Origin: Rhexocercosporidium sp. MPI-PUGE-AT-0058
Lineage: Eukaryota > Ascomycota > Leotiomycetes > Helotiales
DNA: 64,000 bases
Reading direction: 5' to 3'
Assembly: GCA_020746875.1 (NCBI GenBank)
Contig: JAGTJL010000006.1
Coordinates: 868,001 to 932,000 of the forward strand
The position numbers were made by a program, and so were the translations under genes. Each line of letters starts with the position of its first letter. Within the stretch, counting starts at the first letter, position 1. Below the pieces are notes generated by a model, which was not told the origin of the DNA, did no database searches, and worked only from the letters and a program-made list of their open reading frames with translations. Positions 12,339 through 24,390 of this stretch are shown piece after piece.

Positions 12339-13142
12339 ACTTGGCTTAGCTGCTCTCTCTTCTTACTTTCACTTCTCTCTCTACGTATCCTCTTCTCATA
12401 TCAGTACCGATTCTGATTGCTGAGAGAGAACTGGGTACGGGCAATGAGTGAACGAAGGAGATAATTTACGACGCGAATGACTTTCACGCGCTGGATGGTT
12501 GATGAACAGACAAATAGCTAGCTGGGTGGATGGAGATGGCGATTTCCCAAAAAAAAAAGACATGCATTTACGAAAGGCGCTCGCGAAGAGAAAAAAGTCA
12601 AGAAGTTCCGTGGCACCACACAGCATAACGGAGCAGAGGCGTTCTCTTTTTTCACTTCTTTCACGCTGCTGGTAGGTAGCCTTCTTAGAATAATGCCCAA
12701 TTCCATCCTCATCAAAAATACTCATATTTCAATTGTGCATGCTCGGTTGTGATTTCGAGCCAATTGGATGTGTTGTGTTGTATTGGGATATCAATATGTT
12801 GTATTGTATTGTACTTCTCGCTATGTTTCCTTCCCCATCCCCTAATGATGCTCATTCATCTACCTCCTTCATAACCTCCTAAAGTAACAATTGCACCCAC
12901 CCACCCATCAATGCACGCTGAACCACTTCACAGATAACATCCCAAACCCATAAATAAATTGTAAACACGAAAAAAATAAAGTGGTATACCCTCCACTCCT
13001 CTCTCCTTCCTCGATCCACCTGTCGAAGCCATCGCTCGCTATGTATGTATGTTTGAAGTCTGCCTCCCTATTTGTATATGCACAACTCTGAAAAAGGCCT
13101 CTATCAGAAAATGCTTGGAAAACGACTCGCTCAGCCGCCCTT
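12339..13142. other. Convergent intergenic region
   Basis: 3' flanks of the cyclophilin (+) and RasGAP (-) genes. A/T-rich with TATTGTATTGTAC-like short repeats around 12775-12815; no gene seen. Confidence 0.6.
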
Positions 13143-16100
13143 TCACTCCCTCCCAGTCCCAAAACTAGACGCACTCTCCATCGAGCCTACAACCATTGTG
13201 TTTCCATTTGCATTCGCATTCCCATTTCCAGCGGCCGTGCTCCCAGTCGTCGAATCACCCTTCCCCTTCCTCCTCAATCCGCTCAGAAAATTCCTCGAAT
13301 GCTTGCCGCCTCCACCAGCGCCACTCGCACTTCCATTTCCGTTACGACTCTGCCCTCTACTAGGTGGACTAATTTGGTTTTCATCATACGATCCAAATTT
13401 GCTTTGTCCCTGTCCCTGTCCAGACACCTGATGGTTATGATGATTTTCCTTCCCAAACGTAGCATCCCAGAAACTCTGCCTGTCTTTCTTTTCCCGGCTA
13501 CCTGTTTCGCTACCAGCTGAGCCAGGTGGAAGGCGATTTTGGACGGGCGTGTGGGCTTGAGCGTGGCTATGGCTTGGGTTGTGAGTGGGAGTGTTATGTG
13601 GTGTGTGGTTGTTACTTGGAGAACTACCTCCTTTCACACTAGCCGAGTACTCCATCCAGAGAGGGCTGTGGTTGTGGCTTGACGATCCGGTTCCAGTTCT
13701 TGGTCCCGAGTCCATCTTATAGTGAGATAGAGTGGGTTGCGTGACATCGTGAATGGTTGAACTATGTAGAGAATCGACTATATCCTCCCATTGTAGAGAG
13801 AGTTGATCGGCACTACGATCTGCTTGCTCGGCTTTAAGAATGCAGTCGTCAGTGCGTCGTTGGAGGCTGAGACACAGCTTGTGGAACTCGAGGAGGTCAC
13901 CGTCGAGGTTTTGAGGCGTTGTGTATTGTGCTATTGCATCAAGCCAGAGTTTGACTAGGGAGGCAAAATTGCGGGGGTGGTCTATGAGGTATGGTAGCGA
14001 GGGGAAACCTTCTCTTGATGTTGGCGGTAGCCTTGCGAGGATGGTGATGGGCGTTGAATATGAAGCTGGAAGTGCATAATTATTGCGCTCTGCTGGGATA
14101 TCGCAGACTGCATCGAGGAAATCTTTGACTCCTTGTCGGTGTCTGGCTAGGAATTGGTTCATGGGCTCCATCCAGCTTTCTTTCTGTCCGAAATGTGAGA
14201 GGTTGGCGAGGGCTTGCAGGCTCTTGGCAATCAATGTAAACGTTCGCTGGGCTTTTGGCTGAGGATGATCTCGTAAGAGTCCGAACAATTTCGGGTTCAG
14301 TAGTGCTGGACAGAAGAATCGGAGGAACAAGAAGCCTGATACGCTGGTATAGGAAACAGTACGGAAGAAATCGCCGTATCGATCGTCGGTAACAGCTCGA
14401 ACATACTTCAGTACCTGGCGAATTTCTGGCGGGCATCGCTTAGCCGAGCCAGCAATACTGTCCCAAACATCCGTTGTCAAGGTTGTCAACAGCTTCCAAT
14501 TCTTGTCAAGATCATCTCCATTTGATATCCGAGATGGGTCGACTTCGCAGTCTGGATTCATCGTATTAATTTCCAGGATTTTCGCGGATAGCACATCTTC
14601 CAGGTACTCTTTCCCGAGTCGTCTCATATGGAAGTCCAGCGCTTGGGTCAGGAGAGAGTTTCCACGAAAGAGCAGATTGGCTTCTCCCTGTAGGGATTTG
14701 CCCAAATCTCTAACAGTCTGCTCCCGATCGCTGACAGATGCGTAAGACTCATTGGATCCGATTCTCCTACTCCATCTGAGACGGCGATTGGGCGTCTCTT
14801 TGCCCAGACCATCAATCTCATCCTCGACCAAAGCTGACAACCACTCTGAAGAATGTCCAGAAACTTGAAAGATATTCATTAAAATCTCAGCAAGCGCCCG
14901 CAAACTCGTAGGCACGATTTGTGCAATCTGGACAGTCAGCCCACTTCCGAAGTTATGCAGAAGTTCCGATATGGGTTGGTAATCTTTGGCGAGTAGGACA
15001 ACAAGTTCATCATGTCGTACTCTCAAGAATATCTCTCCAATCGGATCCTGCTGGTCGTCTAGTATTGGCCACCATGCTTCATTGTCCTTTCCTCGGTCCA
15101 GCTTGTCAACTTGTATCTCCACAGTTCCGCAAATGACATCGATAGCCGGACCTGAGACATGTACACTTGACGAGGATAGAAAGCCATGCCCTGGTTCCAT
15201 AGGCTGCTCCAATTGCTTCAACACAACAGAAAGACTGGGGAGATGTGCTGGCAGATCCAAGAACTCACAATCCTCCCGCCAGAATGGGTTCCTAGTATCG
15301 TTTCTTGTCTTTGTACGGGCACGAACTTCTCCGTCCAGGATGACTTCCACAAAGTAGTCTCCGAAAGAAGGGTCATCCACAGCTTTGATAGACTTTCCAA
15401 GCGAGGACGTCTCAGTCTTGGGTACCGGCCGTCGAACCTTCGCTTCTATGATGCGAAGACTAATAGACTTCTCCATCCGGAACATGTCATTGGTAGAAGG
15501 AAGTGACTGGTGCATGCTCAAATCCTCGTCATCCTCCGCATTGGCTGTCTGGGGGCCGTAAATCTCCGGAATCGAGAATGCTCGCAACAGACAGAACCAA
15601 ACTTCATGCGTTAATCGTGACTCCAAGGCAATGTACACGGGCCGGAAGATGGATAACTGGGTGGAACCTGGTGTGTACTGTGGAAAGATTGCAATACAGT
15701 ATTCTTCATCAAGAACAGATCTGTCCAGTCTCTGGATCGCACATCGTGACAGTTGGGAAAGTTGGATCACTGACAGCAGCGTGATGTCATTCTCTGTTAA
15801 CAGCTTGAACTCTCCATTGTCCTGGAGTATGCAAGACACTTTCCGCCAACCAGACCGAGATGACGAGCGCAAGTCACGAGTCGAGGGACGGCGCACAATG
15901 GCACTGGGAGATGAAGGAGCGCCTTTATCCCACAATAGCAATTTGGCAACTTTGATGATATTTCCGCCCTTCTGACTGGTGCTGAAAGTCGAGTCTCGCC
16001 TTGGAGCCGAAGGTCTCTTCTCCGCCGCAAGAGAAGTTGCTGAAGACCTCGGTGGGCTAGCAGCAAGAGTCGTTGTTCGGATCTGCTGCCAGCAAAGTAG

Positions 16101-17123
16101 CGCAGCGAGCCAGAGATCGTATTCTGCATTGATCATCGGCATGAGATGTATTTCTATACCTAGGGCCCTGTTCGACAGCTCGAGACATCTCATTGGTCTG
16201 TCTGGCGAGTTTGAGGGCTTCACTCGACAACCTCGAAGGTCCGGTATTACGGCCAGATGAAAGGGGCCTCTATCGTCACCTTCGTACATCAAGGAACCCT
16301 TGTGCTCATCGATGTAGCAGATCCCTGCACACCACGGCCCGTTCTCAGCAGCTTGGTACTCAACCTCTCCTCTCATGCGTCCGCATAAAGTCTTCATTAG
16401 CATTAGGATTTTGTTAGTATCTCCAGTGGTTATAGGGAAGGGCAAGGAGTCGACTGAGGGGACATCACCCATATTGGACAGGGGTGAGGTTGGCCGTGAT
16501 GATTTTCTCAGAAGACGACGACCGCCCTTGATTGAATTGGATTTTTGTAATTGTGGAGGCCGCGTAGAGACTGATGGGAACCCAAGCGAGTTGGAAACAT
16601 CGGGCTGAGGTGGTACATCGTGGAACGAGGACGACGCGGTTGAATGCACTGAGCCGATACGATGCCGGCTTTTCGAAACAGAGTTGGAGGCTGATCTTTG
16701 GTGAGGGGGCTCATTGACAGTCCTATTGCGAGGCCGCGAGTGAAAGCTCACTGGAGGTCCAGAACGACCCCCTCCTCCACCCCCCTCAAGAGAATCCGTG
16801 CTATGAGAGTCCTGGAAGACAAGTCCCTGCCGCCGCCTCTCTCCTCCTGGTATTGTCCGCGGCGATGTCTGTACTGATCCTACAGACGCAAAAGCTCCAT
16901 TTTCGCCATCATGCCGCTCTGGTGTCACCGGTCGTATAGTATGGGCGGCAGACCGCACCCTATGTGTTGTGTTTGGATCACTTGGTCTGTCCAGGCTCCT
17001 GGCCAATGTTTCTGTAGCATTCCTTTGCCAGTCCTGCAGAGCTCCATCTTTCCCATGCGGTCCATTGTAGGGCCGGCCGTCCATTCCTGGTGGGAGGATA
17101 CTCATCGGACGATTGCTTCTCAT
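13143..17123 (-). CDS. BUD2: RasGAP with PH and C2 domains, BUD2/CLA2-like
   Basis: GTPase-activating protein expected to act on a Rsr1/Bud1-type small GTPase in polarity and bud-site or hyphal-tip selection. One uninterrupted frame of 1326 aa. Residues 1-230 are disordered, Ser/Arg/Pro-rich. A PH-like region follows (about 240-350, from LCGRMRGEVEYQ to WLAALLCWQQI) and a second one up to about 520. A C2 domain begins at SISLRIIEAKVRR (about 551). The RasGAP domain carries the arginine-finger loop LFRGNSLLTQ (about 816) and the signature FLFLRFFCPALLNP (about 933). The C-terminal 200 residues are His/Asn/Gly-rich and disordered. Start chosen at the first ATG (MRSNRPMSILPPGMDG). An ORF upstream (17347-17880) could hold leader uORFs or an unrecognised exon. 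The paralogue choice (BUD2 against other RasGAPs) rests on PH-C2-GAP order. Confidence 0.88.
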   Translation of the reverse strand: MRSNRPMSILPPGMDGRPYNGPHGKDGALQDWQRNATETLARSLDRPSDPNTTHRVRSAAHTIRPVTPERHDGENGAFASVGSVQTSPRTIPGGERRRQGLVFQDSHSTDSLEGGGGGGRSGPPVSFHSRPRNRTVNEPPHQRSASNSVSKSRHRIGSVHSTASSSFHDVPPQPDVSNSLGFPSVSTRPPQLQKSNSIKGGRRLLRKSSRPTSPLSNMGDVPSVDSLPFPITTGDTNKILMLMKTLCGRMRGEVEYQAAENGPWCAGICYIDEHKGSLMYEGDDRGPFHLAVIPDLRGCRVKPSNSPDRPMRCLELSNRALGIEIHLMPMINAEYDLWLAALLCWQQIRTTTLAASPPRSSATSLAAEKRPSAPRRDSTFSTSQKGGNIIKVAKLLLWDKGAPSSPSAIVRRPSTRDLRSSSRSGWRKVSCILQDNGEFKLLTENDITLLSVIQLSQLSRCAIQRLDRSVLDEEYCIAIFPQYTPGSTQLSIFRPVYIALESRLTHEVWFCLLRAFSIPEIYGPQTANAEDDEDLSMHQSLPSTNDMFRMEKSISLRIIEAKVRRPVPKTETSSLGKSIKAVDDPSFGDYFVEVILDGEVRARTKTRNDTRNPFWREDCEFLDLPAHLPSLSVVLKQLEQPMEPGHGFLSSSSVHVSGPAIDVICGTVEIQVDKLDRGKDNEAWWPILDDQQDPIGEIFLRVRHDELVVLLAKDYQPISELLHNFGSGLTVQIAQIVPTSLRALAEILMNIFQVSGHSSEWLSALVEDEIDGLGKETPNRRLRWSRRIGSNESYASVSDREQTVRDLGKSLQGEANLLFRGNSLLTQALDFHMRRLGKEYLEDVLSAKILEINTMNPDCEVDPSRISNGDDLDKNWKLLTTLTTDVWDSIAGSAKRCPPEIRQVLKYVRAVTDDRYGDFFRTVSYTSVSGFLFLRFFCPALLNPKLFGLLRDHPQPKAQRTFTLIAKSLQALANLSHFGQKESWMEPMNQFLARHRQGVKDFLDAVCDIPAERNNYALPASYSTPITILARLPPTSREGFPSLPYLIDHPRNFASLVKLWLDAIAQYTTPQNLDGDLLEFHKLCLSLQRRTDDCILKAEQADRSADQLSLQWEDIVDSLHSSTIHDVTQPTLSHYKMDSGPRTGTGSSSHNHSPLWMEYSASVKGGSSPSNNHTPHNTPTHNPSHSHAQAHTPVQNRLPPGSAGSETGSREKKDRQSFWDATFGKENHHNHQVSGQGQGQSKFGSYDENQISPPSRGQSRNGNGSASGAGGGGKHSRNFLSGLRRKGKGDSTTGSTAAGNGNANANGNTMVVGSMESASSFGTGRE

Positions 17124-19305
17124 CTATGCACTCTCATGCCACGCCCTTCCGCCCAGCCGTCGAGGAGGGCAGAGTATGGGCAACCCAATTGCAGTTATCT
17201 CGAGTTTTCGAGTACAGGATCTGCTTCGTAATGGAACGCGAGCATCTGACGAAGTGATTGGGTGTATAGAGGATCCGCCGGAGAGTTCCAAGTCGCTGTC
17301 TCGATGTTGCGGCGAATAGCCAAGGCGTCGGCGCAAGTTGAAGCTTTCAACGCGGGGTCGATGAGATGTCGCTGTCCTTCTCTTCAGCAGCAACAGCAGC
17401 TTCTATCGGTAGTATTGTGTCCTTTGCGCCGCAAGTCTTCCCAGTACCAGTTTCCCTTTTCGACTCTTCTTCATCATAGCTTGCCATATGCCAGTTCCGA
17501 GGCCGAGAGACGTCGAGCGAGCGAGCGAACAAGCTTCTAGAACTCTGTAACGGGGGCGGGTTTCTTTTTCCTTCGGCGTAAGACAGACAGCCGCCTGCAG
17601 ACCTTCCAGGACTTATTAGCCTGTTGCAATGCAATAGAGCAGAAGTTGGATTTAGGTTGGACGAAACCAAACACTCGACGAACGAGAAAGAAGGTTCGAC
17701 AGCCGGCGCAAGGGTAAGCAGAGAAGGGTAAGGTATGGGTACTCGGTAGGAAGGGAAGTGTAATTGGTGAAGGCGGGCTGGTTCAGCTTCACTGGATGAT
17801 GTGCCTGAACCTTCTTCTGCCACGGCATGGCATCCAGATGGCTTCCAGCTTTGACGGGACGTGGACATGGATATGGACATGGATCAGTTCGAGTCGGCTA
17901 GAGCGGGTCTCACATGAAATCCATCAACAACCATCATATCAGCTCAAATCTTTTCCATTCCATCCACGTTTCCACGGGCAAAGAAACTACGCTCAGACAT
18001 CTATATCAACGCCACTATTATTAATACCATTACGTGCCTCTCGTGCCCTGGAAATGCAATAAGGTGATTTCATCTCGTGTTTATGGCCAATCACAAAGAG
18101 CCCTCCCTTCCTCAAGACTTCAACTAACTTCTAGCAAGACTCAAGACATGAGACGCAAGATACGAGAGCTTCTAGAGGAGATCGGGAATAGTATAGTAAT
18201 CGTAATAGATGTTTGGCTGGGGTAGTCACTACAGCAGTTAGTCCAGCATTTCCCTGAAATATACTGTAGATCACTCAGACTTGGACTACTACTGAACGCA
18301 ACGGCACGGGAACGACACCCGTTGAAGGCTAACTATTCAGGGCCAGGAGTCAGGACGCGGCTCAACACCATCTCCATGACAGCGAGACTTTGAGCTTTGA
18401 GCTTCAAGAATGGAAATATAATCGAGGTTTTGCTAATGCCACGTCACAACGAAAGCATTACATAAAGCCATACTTCCAGTGCCCTCTCAAATTTCCGAAT
18501 CCTCCCCCACACAACTCCCCCTCCCCCATTTCGGATATTTACTATGAGATGAGATCTACAGGGTCGCAGCCAGCTTATCGGATTTCCTTATCAACATCAC
18601 AGTGCCTACTGTGCAGCAAAGCATGGCTTTCCTGTGCCGCTGACCAAGAGAATTTGTCTCGATCCAGGAAATCGGTACTTTTGATTATGCTTTTTTGAAT
18701 CGAGGAATGCATGCTCGATTCTAAAAATCGGTGGCTGATCGAATGTGACCTCGGCAAGAGATATGGTACGATGGTTGGGATTTGGGAACTTGGGAATTAG
18801 GAACCGCACAGCCTATCTCGCTCTCCTCGTATCTTCATCTTTTGGGAGAACCGAAGACGCCTCTGACGCCTCTGACAAGGTCAAGGATACGGGAGGGAGG
18901 AGTGACCAGGGGGGGAAAGATGTCGAAATATGAAAGCCCATAGATAAAATTTAGTAGGTATATATTATGTTCAATCCTAGTTGCACCAGCACCGGCGATC
19001 GCAGTATTTCGTTGACTATAATAGTGAAGCAGAAGCCAAAAAAAAGCAAAAGCAAAAAGCCAGACCTAATTCCCAAAATACACCTGTCCCAGCCTCAGCC
19101 AACTCAACTCGACGAGGCAAATCCCAAAAACTAACCCATTCCCACCCCGTTCTTGCACTTGTTCCAAATTGTCAATTCTAGCTCAATTCCAAAAACCATA
19201 ATGGATATATTGCATCCCAAGAAGATAAAACACCTTAAAGTCACCCTCAAACCATCCATCCCATCCCATCCCAATCCCAATCCCATCTCACGATCCCCTG
19301 CTCGC
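17124..19305. other. Intergenic: RasGAP leader and 3' flank of the disordered protein
   Basis: About 2.2 kb. A 177-codon Ser-rich frame with real ATG (17880..17347, -) sits upstream of the RasGAP; I cannot relate it to a family, and read it as leader. The rest shows no gene. Confidence 0.5.
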
Positions 19306-20472
19306 TTACTTGAATGATTTGTCCGACAAGCCATCTGGACTCGTCGGACTCATAGGCTGACTCCGCACGCCACTTAGATCTCCACTCCCTGTCCTTCTCA
19401 AGGCCTGGGTCATAGTCTCTATCGTCAACTCCCCCCCAGTAAGAGGAGGATGTGTGGAGATTGGGCTTCCCAAAGGTCTTCCTTTCGGCGACATCTCAAC
19501 GCCTTTTACAGAAGCTGATTTGCTCGTAGGAGGAGAAGCACTGAAGCCTTGCGAAGAGACTGGAGACCGGATAGGAGATGGGGATCGGTTGTGGCCTGAT
19601 GACAAAGAGCTCAGGCCCGCCACGTAAATCGAGTCTCTGCTCCCGGCGTGCTCTGCATGTTCTGACTGTACGATGTCCGAGAAAGAGATGAAGCTTAGTC
19701 TGCGAATGTCTGTGCTGTCGAGAGCTCCATAGTTGGATGCTGCGTCGTCTTTGTCTGGGTGAGCTACTAGATCATCCGCCCATGTTCCACTTCCACCAGT
19801 TGGCTCAAGGTTTCCTACGCCCGTCACGTTCATGGCTGCTGGTTGATGGGATGAATGCATCACAATCTCAACCGTATCCGGATCAATGGTACTGTTTGTA
19901 ATGGCCTCTGACGATGCATCCAAGACCGGCGGGATATGGTTCTCCGTTTGGATATGCGAGGGGATCGCAGGGGAATTGGGCACAGGGAGGGAGCTCTCCT
20001 GGACATCGCGCTCGAATATCTGTGACCCTGCAGGTGACACAACTCGTGGAGAGGAAGAAAAGAGGTTTCGGTGAGGTGAGGAGGGCAATTGATAAGGGTG
20101 GTTCGGATTGGATCGTGGGGGAGATGCGTTTTGGACTGGAGGTCTCCTGGCAACGGGCTGTGCAATCTTCGTTGACGCATTGCTCGCAATCGCAGGAGGG
20201 GTTGGCTCTCCCTTCTTCTTTCCCTTGGTCTTGTCATCCTCCTTCTTCTTCCCAAATTTAAACAACCTTCGCTTTCCAGGCTTCGTTCCTTCACCCGCCA
20301 CCTCTTCAGTCTCCTGTTCTACATCACTGCTATCTGCAGTCTTGGAGACTGTATCCCTTGCAGTTTCCTGGAACCCCTCACCAAGAACCGGAACCTTTGG
20401 AGCATTCGTCGGCGTTTCAATCGCAGGAACAGGAGTGTTTGGCTGTAGGGTGCTGGATTCAGAGGCGCTCAT
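19306..20472 (-). CDS. Conserved fungal protein, intrinsically disordered, function unknown
   Basis: Single exon, 388 aa, ATG at 20472, stop TAA at 19306. Very rich in Ser, Pro, Thr and Ala. There is a basic patch (KPGKRRLFKFGKKKEDDK, about 65-82), many SP/TP sites, and a short ordered-looking block RRLSFISFSDIVQSEHAEH (about 262-280) followed by GSRDSIYVAGLSSLSSG. The C-terminus has ELTIETMTQALRRTGSGDL. Similar SFISFxDxVQxE blocks occur in uncharacterised Pezizomycotina proteins as I remember them. Many proline-directed sites suggest phospho-regulation. Function unknown; divergent from MRPL20. Confidence 0.8.
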   Translation of the reverse strand: MSASESSTLQPNTPVPAIETPTNAPKVPVLGEGFQETARDTVSKTADSSDVEQETEEVAGEGTKPGKRRLFKFGKKKEDDKTKGKKKGEPTPPAIASNASTKIAQPVARRPPVQNASPPRSNPNHPYQLPSSPHRNLFSSSPRVVSPAGSQIFERDVQESSLPVPNSPAIPSHIQTENHIPPVLDASSEAITNSTIDPDTVEIVMHSSHQPAAMNVTGVGNLEPTGGSGTWADDLVAHPDKDDAASNYGALDSTDIRRLSFISFSDIVQSEHAEHAGSRDSIYVAGLSSLSSGHNRSPSPIRSPVSSQGFSASPPTSKSASVKGVEMSPKGRPLGSPISTHPPLTGGELTIETMTQALRRTGSGDLSGVRSQPMSPTSPDGLSDKSFK

Positions 20473-21127
20473 TTTGAAGGTTGAGTGTGCGAAAGCAAGT
20501 TAGCTGTTGTGGTGGCAGACTGCTCAGGTATATATTGCTAGAAACTAGTCAGTTAAGGCTGTGTCAATATAATATATGCAGGCATGCAGCATCATGCACC
20601 TCAATCTCGAAGGTTCTCTCTCGCACGCAGGGCTCGCTGGTTGTACTTACGCGTTCAGCTGACGTTTTCTTCTGAGGATAGTAGCATAAAGCTCAAAGAA
20701 GGCGGGAGCTTAAACACATAGTATATTATAGTTTGCTTGTTTTGCGGCTATTGATTGCGGCTGGGAGCAGGAAAGGGGGAAGACCTGATGACTTGTGAGC
20801 TGTCCTTTTGGCAGTGGCAGTGGCAGGATCAGGGAAATCTCAAAGCATTGCGCATTATCAAAGTTCCCTTCCCGTTCCCTGTTGAGCTGCTGGGCTGTCC
20901 TGGGCTGGAGGATCTCATGACTTGAACAGCCACTGACTGACTGATAGTCGGATCGGCTTTTCTTCCGCCGACAACCCCTGAATAATCGCCTTAGTCAGCA
21001 AGCAGCCTTGTCCAAAAAATAGACTTGAGGCCATTGGTGAAAGCTCGAACGACTCGACTGTGGACGACGCTATACAATTCACTCCAGAGCTCCATATCTC
21101 TCTCTCAACACTCCTTTCCTAGCAACA
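20473..21127. promoter_or_regulatory. Divergent promoter region, disordered protein / MRPL20
   Basis: 655 bp between divergent ATGs; no gene seen. The leader of the plus gene is CT-rich just before the ATG (CATATCTCTCTCTCAACACTCC). Confidence 0.6.
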
Positions 21128-21751
21128 ATGGATTCACGGCTAGTCAGGAGGCCAGTCCTCGACCTCCTCTCCGGCCGGAGCCAATGTCTACTCTCTCTCA
21201 ATGCGTCCTCGCGACGCCAGCAATCCTCATATCGACGCTCAAAGCAACGCCTCAACGTCAAACCAGACTCATCCTTTCTCTCGCACGACGGCACAAACCA
21301 AGACCACATAATCTTCAACCCGCCATCCTCCGCTCCCTCAGTCCTCCACACGCCGCTGAAATTCCTCCCGAAGGAAGACAAGCGGAGACAACTTCTCGCG
21401 GCCACGGCATCTAGATTCCAGTCCTCCTCGACATCAACACTTCCGCCTCCCGTGTACAAGACGCAGAGATTCCCGCATCATCACTTGACGGATAAGGACA
21501 TTGCTGAGATTATACGGCTGAAGAGGCAGGCTCCGGAGGAATGGACCAATAATAAGCTGTCGCGGAAGTTCAACTGCTCGAATCATTTCATCAGTATTTG
21601 CTTGGATGGCTGTGGTGCGGATGGCGATGCGGAGAGGAAGAAGGCAATGGCGGAGGAGCTGGAGGCTGTGAAGTCGCAATGGGGACCACGGAGGAGGAAG
21701 GCGAGGGAAGATAGGGCGAAGAGATTTGAGCTTGCTCTTAAGGGAGAGTAG
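21128..21751 (+). CDS. MRPL20: Mitochondrial large ribosomal subunit protein mL58 (MRPL20)
   Basis: Fungus-specific mitoribosomal protein. Single exon, 207 aa. The N-terminus (MDSRLVRRPVLDLLSGRSQ, Arg/Ser/Leu-rich, no acid after Asp2 for 9 residues) suits a mitochondrial presequence. Then the family blocks: RRSKQRLNVKPDSSFL, DHIIFNPPSSAPSVLHTP, LKFLPKEDKRR, PPPVYKTQRFPHHHLTDKDI, EEWTNNKLSRKFNCS. The C-terminal third is a basic helix (KSQWGPRRRKAREDRAKRFELALKGE). Length and block order match family members closely. Confidence 0.93.
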   Translation: MDSRLVRRPVLDLLSGRSQCLLSLNASSRRQQSSYRRSKQRLNVKPDSSFLSHDGTNQDHIIFNPPSSAPSVLHTPLKFLPKEDKRRQLLAATASRFQSSSTSTLPPPVYKTQRFPHHHLTDKDIAEIIRLKRQAPEEWTNNKLSRKFNCSNHFISICLDGCGADGDAERKKAMAEELEAVKSQWGPRRRKAREDRAKRFELALKGE

Positions 21752-23890
21752 GGTTGAGTGAATGGAGACTCATATGAAGGAGATACGGTTAGGTGGAGGA
21801 AAATACGCAGGATACATCTTACAGAGTTATATGAGAGGGGCTTGACTCCGCTGTTCAACTAATGACGGTAGCATCAAGAGCTCAGCTTGTTGGGAGGATT
21901 GTACAAACACCTCAGATACAGGGGTATTTCATTGTGTGAAGAAGGCATGGGCGGGCGAGGCGTTTGTGTAAAGTGTAGAAATATGTACAAAATGTCACAA
22001 ACACACAATCTTCTATCGGCCTGGCTCTAGGTACTTGCCATGTATATCAGTGGCTCACTTACAGTGAGGATCGAAGAGATTCAAACTTGTCAAGCACGAC
22101 AAGATAATATATAAGTAAATATACACCCGAACTAGTGTTTTTGGATTTCCGGTTTGCACTCTTCTTTCTTTTATAGCGTAGCTTTTTCTTATGTTCGACA
22201 AGAAAGCCGGCTTCGTTATGCAAACATACACTCCTTTTGATTCGATTTTTACCTTTGGCATTCTCAAGAAGTTCTTGCCATATTTATCTCCTGCTTTACC
22301 GAAGTCCTCAATCCGAAGCAACATGCTGTCATCCTAGACTCCTTTCCCAAAGGTCTCAAGCTCCAAATAGCCTCGATCAAAGGATATAGGTATTCCTTGC
22401 CTTTCACGCAAAATAGGAAGCGGGCTAGCAAGCTTCCCTCTATTCAATATTCAAGACTAGGAATCTATAAACTCACTTCTTTAGGCGGAGTTCATATCTT
22501 CGCCTTGCAGAACTTTTTACCACAACACTGCGACAGTTCCTTACTCTGCAACATGTAGAGTTGATATAGAAACGAATGGTAGAAATCCGTGCACGTTTTT
22601 AATGAACGCGAGTGGTCATAAGATTCTAATACCCTACCTAGTAAATAGAGTAGGGTCTTTATTCAATACCGTTCCTTTATACTTTACCCTTGCTCGAATC
22701 CTGGTCGGAGTGAAGTAGTATAGGCAATTCGATGGTTAAGTAAGAAATGGCTTGTAACACATGTAGACTTTCTTACCAAGGTACGATTCATCCCTTTCAG
22801 AGATCTCCAATGAATTTATCCAACTCGCAATTTCAACCCTCAACTCCCTGTTTCTGCAGCACATCCGAGCGTCAGAGAACAAACGACATCTTGACTGCAA
22901 TGCATAATCCGTCTGACAGCGATGGCACAATATGTAGAACGTAGTCCTAGTAGCTTGTAATCGAGACGAGGAGACAAGGAGGTTTTGGACACATCTAACG
23001 ACTAGGCCGTTCAAGCGTACTCAATTGTGTCAAGTAGCAAAAATATTATCATCATCTACATCCACCGTCTCCACCTAGTTCCTCGCAGCACCTTGACTCC
23101 TTTTCGTCCAACGGTTTAGGTAGTGCTTGCTAGTAACAATCTCTCTATTGATAGAAAGACTTAATTTCCATCCATCCTTTCTCTTCGAAATCTGCACTGG
23201 AAGTTACCTCCGAGGTCTCAAATTCTCAAGAACAAGCTGCCAATACGTATCGCCAAGCGAGGTTCGTAACTCTCTTTGCCTCGATTCTCCTGCTTCAACT
23301 CCTCAAGCTCAGTAGCTTGTTCACTAAGCACGATGATTCCTTGGACTACAGCTGCCAGTGTTAGCAAAGTACTTTTCTTATTTGGATTCTCATTGGTGAT
23401 GGTCTTGGGGTATTTCTTAGACATGCCATTAGCCTAAAGCAATAAGCATTCCCGGATCTACTCTATCGACTTTTGCAGATTTGCTGCTCACTACTCACCA
23501 TCAAAAATGACAGCCAAACCATCCTCCTCATCCCCATTCAGTCACGCCCCTTTCTCTCCACCTCCGCTCAATCCATCAGCATATCCAACAAATTCCAATA
23601 TCTCATCTCGCTCAATGTATCTCATCCCGAGTATCCTAACCATCCACCATCTCAGCAGGAAGAACAATCCCAGGGCTCCACTTGATTTCGATGACGATTG
23701 AATCTCAAATTTGCATTATACAGAGCTTGAACGGATTCTTAGCTATTCATAAAGGCCTGAAAATCAAGAGAATCTTTAGAAACCAGTACGATTATAGTTT
23801 TTATCTAAGACATCAACTCTAGACTGAAGAAGAGTAGAGTTAGGTCCTTCACTTTGCTGTAGTTCTCTCAACACCAGTACAGTAGAGAGA

Positions 23891-23933
23891 GAGAAGAGAG
23901 AGAAGAGAAAGAGACTACTCGCTCTCTCTTCTC
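23891..23933. repeat. Polypurine/polypyrimidine inverted repeat
   Basis: GAGAAGAGAGAG at 23891-23902 is the exact reverse complement of CTCTCTCTTCTC at 23922-23933, with a 19-base loop; the flanks continue as GA- and CT-rich tracts. It could form a hairpin. Confidence 0.8.
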
Positions 23934-24390
23934 CTCACTTCATGGTATTTCCTCCACCCCCTGAAAATCAAGCTCAAACATTCGAGCCTTAGTCCTCATT
24001 CACCCCTCGCGGCAAACGACAACAACAGTAGTAGTAGCAACAACAAGGACTACGTTTCGACGACATGCAATGATTCGACAAGCCAACAAGTACTGTATAG
24101 TAGTGTCTTCAACGACAGCGATAAGTAAACCAAACCAAATTTCCTCTTCTCTCCTCTCCCCCCCCCCCCCTCCAGCTACCGTCTCCCTTCCCAACCATAC
24201 CTTACATTTCCATCCCCCCTCAATCCGCTCCCTTAACCCCCCTCCCCTCCAACTCCTTTCAACCCCAACCTACAACGCGCACAACACCTCAGCCACCAAC
24301 GTCGCAACCCCCATTCATTCATTCAACCCAGCACAAGCCGACGAGAGAAACAGAGTAGAGCCAGAAATGGGCTTTCATACCTTATAATTA

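Noticed and set aside
17347..17880. 177-codon Ser-rich ORF (-) upstream of the RasGAP gene
   Set aside because: Real ATG, but no family resemblance and no clear splice route into the RasGAP frame; treated as leader.
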